Origin: Arthrobacter globiformis | GTDB lineage: Bacteria > Actinomycetota > Actinomycetes > Actinomycetales > Micrococcaceae | Length of the DNA stretch: 64,000 nucleotides | Assembly (NCBI RefSeq): GCF_030818015.1 | Contig: NZ_JAUSZX010000001.1 | Span: 4,464,001-4,528,000, forward strand | Direction: 5' to 3' | Shown: positions 60,356 to 64,000 of the stretch, in pieces | Layout: every line of letters begins with the position of its first letter | Position numbering within the stretch: the stretch's first letter is position 1 | Made by a program: the position numbers and the translations under genes | Notes under the pieces: generated by a model | Databases searched by the model: none | Seen by the model: only the letters and a program-made list of their open reading frames with translations | Told to the model about the DNA's origin: nothing

Positions 60356-60700
60356 CTATGCGCAGCGAGGTGCCCGGGGCGCGTCAACAATGGCCAGTTG
60401 GCCGGTTTCGGGGACACCGGGAAATTGCACCTGCGGAGGCTCAACAGCGGCCACCGGCGGCTCCTGCGCGGAGCGCATCCGAAGAAGCGCCACCGCGGAA
60501 ATGAGGAACCAGGCGACATTCGTGACCACGGACGGCCATGCTTCGTGGAATGCGCCATTGATAATGAAGGCACAGGAACCGAGGAGATTCGCGGTCTGGA
60601 AGCCCTTGCCGGCCTTCAGCCAACCCATGGACACAGCCAGGTACGCACTGAGTATCGCAACCGCGCCTGCCCAGCCGGAGATTTCCCACAGCAGTTCCAT
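60356..60700 (-). CDS. Three-span membrane protein, CBU_0592-like
   Basis: A 114-residue protein. Three membrane segments (EISGWAGAVAILSAYLAVS, FQTANLLGSCAFIINGAF and WPSVVTNVAWFLISAVALL) are followed by a Pro-rich cytoplasmic tail of about 35 residues. The order and the HEAWPSVVTNVAWFLI segment match the small CBU_0592-type family of unknown function. AAAGGA lies six bases before the ATG. Confidence 0.72.
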   Translation of the reverse strand: MELLWEISGWAGAVAILSAYLAVSMGWLKAGKGFQTANLLGSCAFIINGAFHEAWPSVVTNVAWFLISAVALLRMRSAQEPPVAAVEPPQVQFPGVPETGQLAIVDAPRAPRCA

Positions 60701-60966
60701 GATGTCCTTTCAGGGTTGACGCCCGGCTACCATTCGCTGGGCGGAGGGAAGATGACGGGCGATATGTTTTTGTTTCGGTAGAGGCGCCGTGGCCGGAGGG
60801 ATCAGGCATCGCTGGAACAGTGTTTTCCCAGCCGTCCGGGCGGGGGCCTCATTGGCTGGACGGCCCGGCCTTCATCCCTTGTCTGTACTTTTAACAGCAA
60901 TTATGAGGACGGAACAGCTTTAGATCAATTGCATTCCGCTGAAGACATGGTTTAGAACTACTTAAC

Positions 60967-61890
60967 ATGGATATCGATCCGCGCCGGCTGCGAGTTCTTC
61001 TTGCGGTTGCCCGCACAGGCGGAGTGCTCGCCGCGGCGGACGAGCTGGGGATTACGCCGTCTGCCGTGTCCCAGCAGCTCAACAAATTAGAGGACGAGAC
61101 GGGGCACGCTTTGGTGGTGCGCACACCCAAAGGCTCGGTTTTGACACCTGCCGGCCTAGCCATAGCAGAAGCAGGCGAGGAGATAGAACGCGCACTCAGC
61201 GTGGCCCGCGCCCGGATAGAAGGCGGCGCCAAGATCGCAGGAGTCGTGCGGGTGGGCGGATTCACCAGCTTTGTTCGCACGGTGGTGATCCCGCGCCTGC
61301 CCGAGTGGCGCACCCAGTACCCGCAATTACAGATCCGGATGATTGAGGACGACTTCCCCGCACTGATGCGGCTGCTCCGCCAGCGGCAGCTCGACGCCGT
61401 CGTGGTGGAGCTCGATTCGACGACGGCCGGTCAGCGTTCGCTCTCCGCCGGAATGACCGAGGAGCCCCTACTGGACGAGCCCTGGAAACTGGTCGTACCC
61501 GCGGGTGCCCTACTCACCACCGAGAACATCGACCTTGGCCGGCTGCCACTACCGTGGCTCGGCGTCGAGTCCTCAGCCGCCAACGCTTCGGTGCTCGGTC
61601 GGCTCCGCGAGTCAACGGGTGCCCAGATGGAGACTGTGCACCAGTACCAGGACACGCTGACCGCTCTGGCGCTGGTCGCCGCGGGCGAGGGTGTCGCCAT
61701 TGTGCCCACCTTGGCGCTGACCGGAGTCGTCCAGGACGGCGTGGACATCCTGGACGTCCCCGGGCTGGGTACGCGACGCATCGTTCTGTGGCGGTTCGAC
61801 CGGCGACGGTCAGCCAGCATGCCTGTGGACACAGTCGCGCGCCTTCTACGGGAATCGGCTGCGGCATTCGACACGCGCTCGACATCCTGA
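60967..61890 (+). CDS. LysR-family transcriptional regulator
   Basis: A 307-residue LTTR. The winged helix is GGVLAAADELGITPSAVSQQLNKLEDETGH (about residues 18-47), followed by the linker helix and an effector domain (RVGGFTSFVRTVVIPRLPEW). It is divergent from the CBU_0592-like gene, with about 266 bases between. That gap shows no gene and no clear dyad. A near-perfect 30-bp palindrome follows the stop. The target is unknown. Confidence 0.87.
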   Translation: MDIDPRRLRVLLAVARTGGVLAAADELGITPSAVSQQLNKLEDETGHALVVRTPKGSVLTPAGLAIAEAGEEIERALSVARARIEGGAKIAGVVRVGGFTSFVRTVVIPRLPEWRTQYPQLQIRMIEDDFPALMRLLRQRQLDAVVVELDSTTAGQRSLSAGMTEEPLLDEPWKLVVPAGALLTTENIDLGRLPLPWLGVESSAANASVLGRLRESTGAQMETVHQYQDTLTALALVAAGEGVAIVPTLALTGVVQDGVDILDVPGLGTRRIVLWRFDRRRSASMPVDTVARLLRESAAAFDTRSTS

Positions 61891-61909
61891 CCGGCCCCCG
61901 TCCCCGTCT

Positions 61910-61939
61910 CTAATTGTCCAGAGCTCTCTGGACAATTAG
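61910..61939. terminator. 30-bp palindrome after the LysR gene
   Basis: CTAATTGTCCAGAG (61910-61923) and its exact complement (61926-61939) with only CT between. It begins 20 bases after the LysR stop. No T-tract follows, and the AT-rich outer arms and GAGCTC core would also fit a protein-binding site. Confidence 0.6.
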
Positions 61940-62023
61940 GTGAGGTCTGGCTATTTCCGGCAACCTGATCCGGGAATAGGCTAATAAACACCACAGCTCC
62001 GCGAATAAACGAAGGAGACTCTC

Positions 62024-62173
62024 ATGTTGCTTTGGATAGCCATCATCATCGCAGTTCTCTGGCTTCTCGGTCTGCTCGGCAACATCGGCGGCGGGTTAAT
62101 TCACCTGCTTCTGGTTATCGCCGTGGTCGTCCTGATCTTCCACTTCGTCCGCGGCAGGTCCTCCCGGGTGTAG
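62024..62173 (+). CDS. Lmo0937-family small membrane peptide
   Basis: A 49-residue peptide, MLLWIAIIIAVLWLLGLLGN... with a second hydrophobic stretch (LLLVIAVVVLIFHFV) and a basic end (RGRSSRV). This matches the small Lmo0937-type membrane family (two short spans with a GG turn). GAAGGAG lies eight bases before the ATG, which supports translation. It is too short to be found by a length cutoff. Function unknown; relatives are often linked to stress. Confidence 0.78.
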   Translation: MLLWIAIIIAVLWLLGLLGNIGGGLIHLLLVIAVVVLIFHFVRGRSSRV

Positions 62174-62320
62174 TACGAAACTTGGTTCTGCCGTCGCGGT
62201 GGCCTGCTTTACAGCGCCGACAGGCCGCCGTCGGACGCGAGGCCGCGATTTATTGGAGAACTAACGTCACACAACGCGACGGCATCCGGATCCGGACAAG
62301 CCACGCCCTACCCTTGAAGC

Positions 62321-62878
62321 GTGACTTTGACTAAGATCCGCACCGCCGCCGCGAGTTCCCTCGCCGCCGCAGGTCTCCTGTTTGCCCTCGCCGCCTGTTC
62401 CACACCGGCCGCCACCCAGCCCACTACCTCTGCCGCGGCGCCTACGTCAACGGCTTCATCCAGCGCCGCCTCCGAGCCCTGCGCCGGTGTGAAGGTCATC
62501 GTCGATTCAGGCGCCCTGAAGCAGGCTGCCGCTGACACGTCCGTTTGCGTGCCCGTGGACGCGCCGACTCCAGCGTCCAAGGTGCTCGACGAGGCAAAGG
62601 TGAAGACCGAGGGCACGGCCGAATATCCCAAGGAACTGGTGTGCCGTGTGAACGGTGTGCCCGCCGCTGACCTCGACATCGCGCACAAGGGCGGCACGTA
62701 CCGGGAAAAATGCAGCAAGATGCCCGCTGCCTTTGCCTACTGGGCGCTCTGGGTTAAGCCGGCCTCCGGTGACTGGGCCTACGCGCAGGAAGGCCTCTCC
62801 ACCCTGAAAGTGAGCCCGGGACAGAGCCTCGAACTGCTCTACACGGTCGACGGCGCACCGGCCGCACCCGCGGCATGA
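62321..62878 (+). CDS. Lipoprotein associated with the ECF transporter locus
   Basis: A 185-residue lipoprotein with a signal ending in LAAC at about residue 26, then a Thr/Ser/Ala-rich tether of about 25 residues. The body has three cysteines beyond the anchor (SEPCAGVK, DTSVCVPV, LVCRVNG; KCSKM gives a fourth). The C-terminal YWALWVKPASGDWAYAQEG resembles SCO2322-type proteins that neighbour ECF transporters. GTG 62321 is the start. Its stop overlaps the EcfT-EcfA start as ATGA. Confidence 0.72.
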   Translation: MTLTKIRTAAASSLAAAGLLFALAACSTPAATQPTTSAAAPTSTASSSAASEPCAGVKVIVDSGALKQAAADTSVCVPVDAPTPASKVLDEAKVKTEGTAEYPKELVCRVNGVPAADLDIAHKGGTYREKCSKMPAAFAYWALWVKPASGDWAYAQEGLSTLKVSPGQSLELLYTVDGAPAAPAA

Positions 62879-64000
62879 CCTTTCGGCCCGCGCCGCTACG
62901 CGCCGGGGCGGGCCTCGCCGTCATATTCATCGCGGCGCGGGTCATCTACCGCATCCTTTTCAACGGAGCGGGCATTGGTGACACGGTCCTGCTCAACCTG
63001 CCGGCGGTGCCGCTGCCTGCCCCGTACGCCCATGTGGTCCTCCTCGGCCCGATAACGGCGCCTGGCATGTTGGAGGCGGTCCTGTCCGCCCTGCCGATTG
63101 CCGGTATGATCCTCGGTTTCGGCCTGCTCAACGCGTTTGTGGACGTGGCGCGCGGCTTCGTTCACCTGGCCCGCGGCGGCCCCCTGCAGGGCTTGGCCCG
63201 GACGCTTGTGGTCGCCTGGGCAGCGCTCCCGGCCCTCGCCGACGCCGTGACCTCCGTACGCCTGGCGTTCCGGTTGCGGGGCGAACGCTTCGGAGCCCGC
63301 GCCCTGGTGCCCGTGCTCGAGCGCACCCTTGAGCATGCGAGCCGGGTTGCCGCGGCCCTGGAGCTGCGCGGCTTCGGGAGCCGGGCAGCACACCAACCCG
63401 GCCAACACAGCGAAGCACCGATCCTCGTCCGGGACGCGCAGTTCCGCATTGGTGACGCCCAGGTACGCGTCGCAGCGTTCGCGCCGTCGAGCGGGTCCAT
63501 AACCGTCATTACCGGGCCAACAGGCTCCGGCAAGTCCACGATCCTGCGAGGGATCGCTGGCCTCCTCTCACACGTTGACGGCGGAGAAATTTCCGGCACC
63601 GTGCGCATCGCCGGTACGGACCGTGCCACCACGCCGCCTCGCGATACCGCCCGCCTCGTCGGCGTCGTCCTGCAAAATCCCCGCGCCGCATTCGCCTCTA
63701 CCCGGGTCCGGGACGAAATCGCCCTCGCACTTGAGCTGCGCGGCATGGCATCAGCCACCGCCAAAGCCCGGGTGCTGGAGGTCGCGGAGCGTATCGGTGT
63801 GTCGGCGCTGCTGGACCGGAATGTCAGCACCCTCTCGGCGGGTGAGGCAACGCTCGTAGCCATCGCCGCCGCGGTGGTGGAGCATCCGGGCCTGCTCCTG
63901 GTTGATGAGCCCCTGGCCGACCTTGACACCGCAGCACGCGAACACGTCATCGCCGTGCTCAACGCCCTCGCCCGCGATGCCGGTGTCTGCGTCATCGTGG
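62875..64000 (+). CDS. EcfT-EcfA fusion of an energy-coupling-factor transporter (3' end outside the window)
   Basis: About 375 residues are visible, open at the window end. Residues 1-185 form a compact transmembrane EcfT-like part with the two coupling helices FRLRGERF and LELRGFGS (the family's Ala-Arg-Gly motif). Residues 185 onward form an EcfA ATPase with Walker A GPTGSGKST (214-222), a Q-loop at Q267, a C-loop LSAGE (320-324) in place of LSGGQ, and Walker B LLLVDEP. Fused T and A units occur in actinobacterial ECF loci. The substrate-binding S component is not in view, so the vitamin or metal is unknown. Confidence 0.85.
   Translation, partial: MTFRPAPLRAGAGLAVIFIAARVIYRILFNGAGIGDTVLLNLPAVPLPAPYAHVVLLGPITAPGMLEAVLSALPIAGMILGFGLLNAFVDVARGFVHLARGGPLQGLARTLVVAWAALPALADAVTSVRLAFRLRGERFGARALVPVLERTLEHASRVAAALELRGFGSRAAHQPGQHSEAPILVRDAQFRIGDAQVRVAAFAPSSGSITVITGPTGSGKSTILRGIAGLLSHVDGGEISGTVRIAGTDRATTPPRDTARLVGVVLQNPRAAFASTRVRDEIALALELRGMASATAKARVLEVAERIGVSALLDRNVSTLSAGEATLVAIAAAVVEHPGLLLVDEPLADLDTAAREHVIAVLNALARDAGVCVIV

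Overview
The window is about 64 kb of high-GC actinobacterial DNA. Codon use, ATGA/GTGA stop-start overlaps, the gene families present and two separate MHS-type sugar-acid transporters suggest a soil member of the Micrococcaceae (Arthrobacter or Pseudarthrobacter type). This placement is inference from sequence style, not a database match. It looks like ordinary chromosome: there is no insertion sequence, phage, CRISPR array or rRNA, and one tRNA (Cys).

Layout. (1) 1-8698: the 3' end of a LacI regulator, then a plus-strand sugar-acid operon: 2-hydroxyacid dehydrogenase, mannonate dehydratase, mannitol/fructuronate-type reductase, zinc dehydrogenase, MHS transporter, KDPG aldolase and KDG kinase. 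It would turn aldonates through 2-keto-3-deoxygluconate into pyruvate and glyceraldehyde 3-phosphate. (2) 8884-12761: a DM13 gene broken by one TGA, a PAS-GGDEF-EAL protein and a GPP34 protein. (3) 12952-19070: an RpiR-regulated operon of a hydroxyacid dehydrogenase, an aldehyde dehydrogenase, an M20 amidohydrolase and a DUF3100 membrane protein, whose substrate is unknown. (4) 19866-27392 (minus): pxpABC, an MHS transporter, two SDRs, a 2-hydroxyacid dehydrogenase and an idonate-type dehydrogenase, divergent from a LysR regulator. (5) 28995-37395: a small cysteine-containing protein, a DUF222-HNH protein with pentapeptide-like repeats, an RraA-like/aminotransferase pair, an HTH protein, a frameshifted glycogen-debranching gene and a flavin reductase operon. 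(6) 37619-40888: tRNA-Cys and a molybdate locus (HTH-TOBE regulator, modABC). (7) 40946-47004 (minus): an arabinoside locus of LacI regulator, ABC importer and GH51 arabinofuranosidase, with a visible operator and promoter. (8) 47047-57586: mixed genes, including a beta-propeller protein, VOC proteins, a hydrolase, an APH-fold kinase, an AAA/VWA pair, a histidine phosphatase and an SCO1664-type kinase, with two patches of gene debris. (9) 57746-64000: an MFS exporter, small membrane proteins, a LysR regulator, an Lmo0937-type peptide, a lipoprotein and an EcfT-EcfA fusion cut by the window end.

The strongest structural signal is a family of five intergenic hairpins built on the same arm, ACGACGGCGG, four of them at gene or operon ends and one inside the sugar-acid operon; they look like a repeated terminator cassette. 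Two genes carry single-base lesions (8884-9456 and 34231-36407). The least described functional units are the RpiR/M20/DUF3100 operon, the pxpABC plus ketogluconate operon, and the 28995 gene with its 23-nt operator-like dyad.
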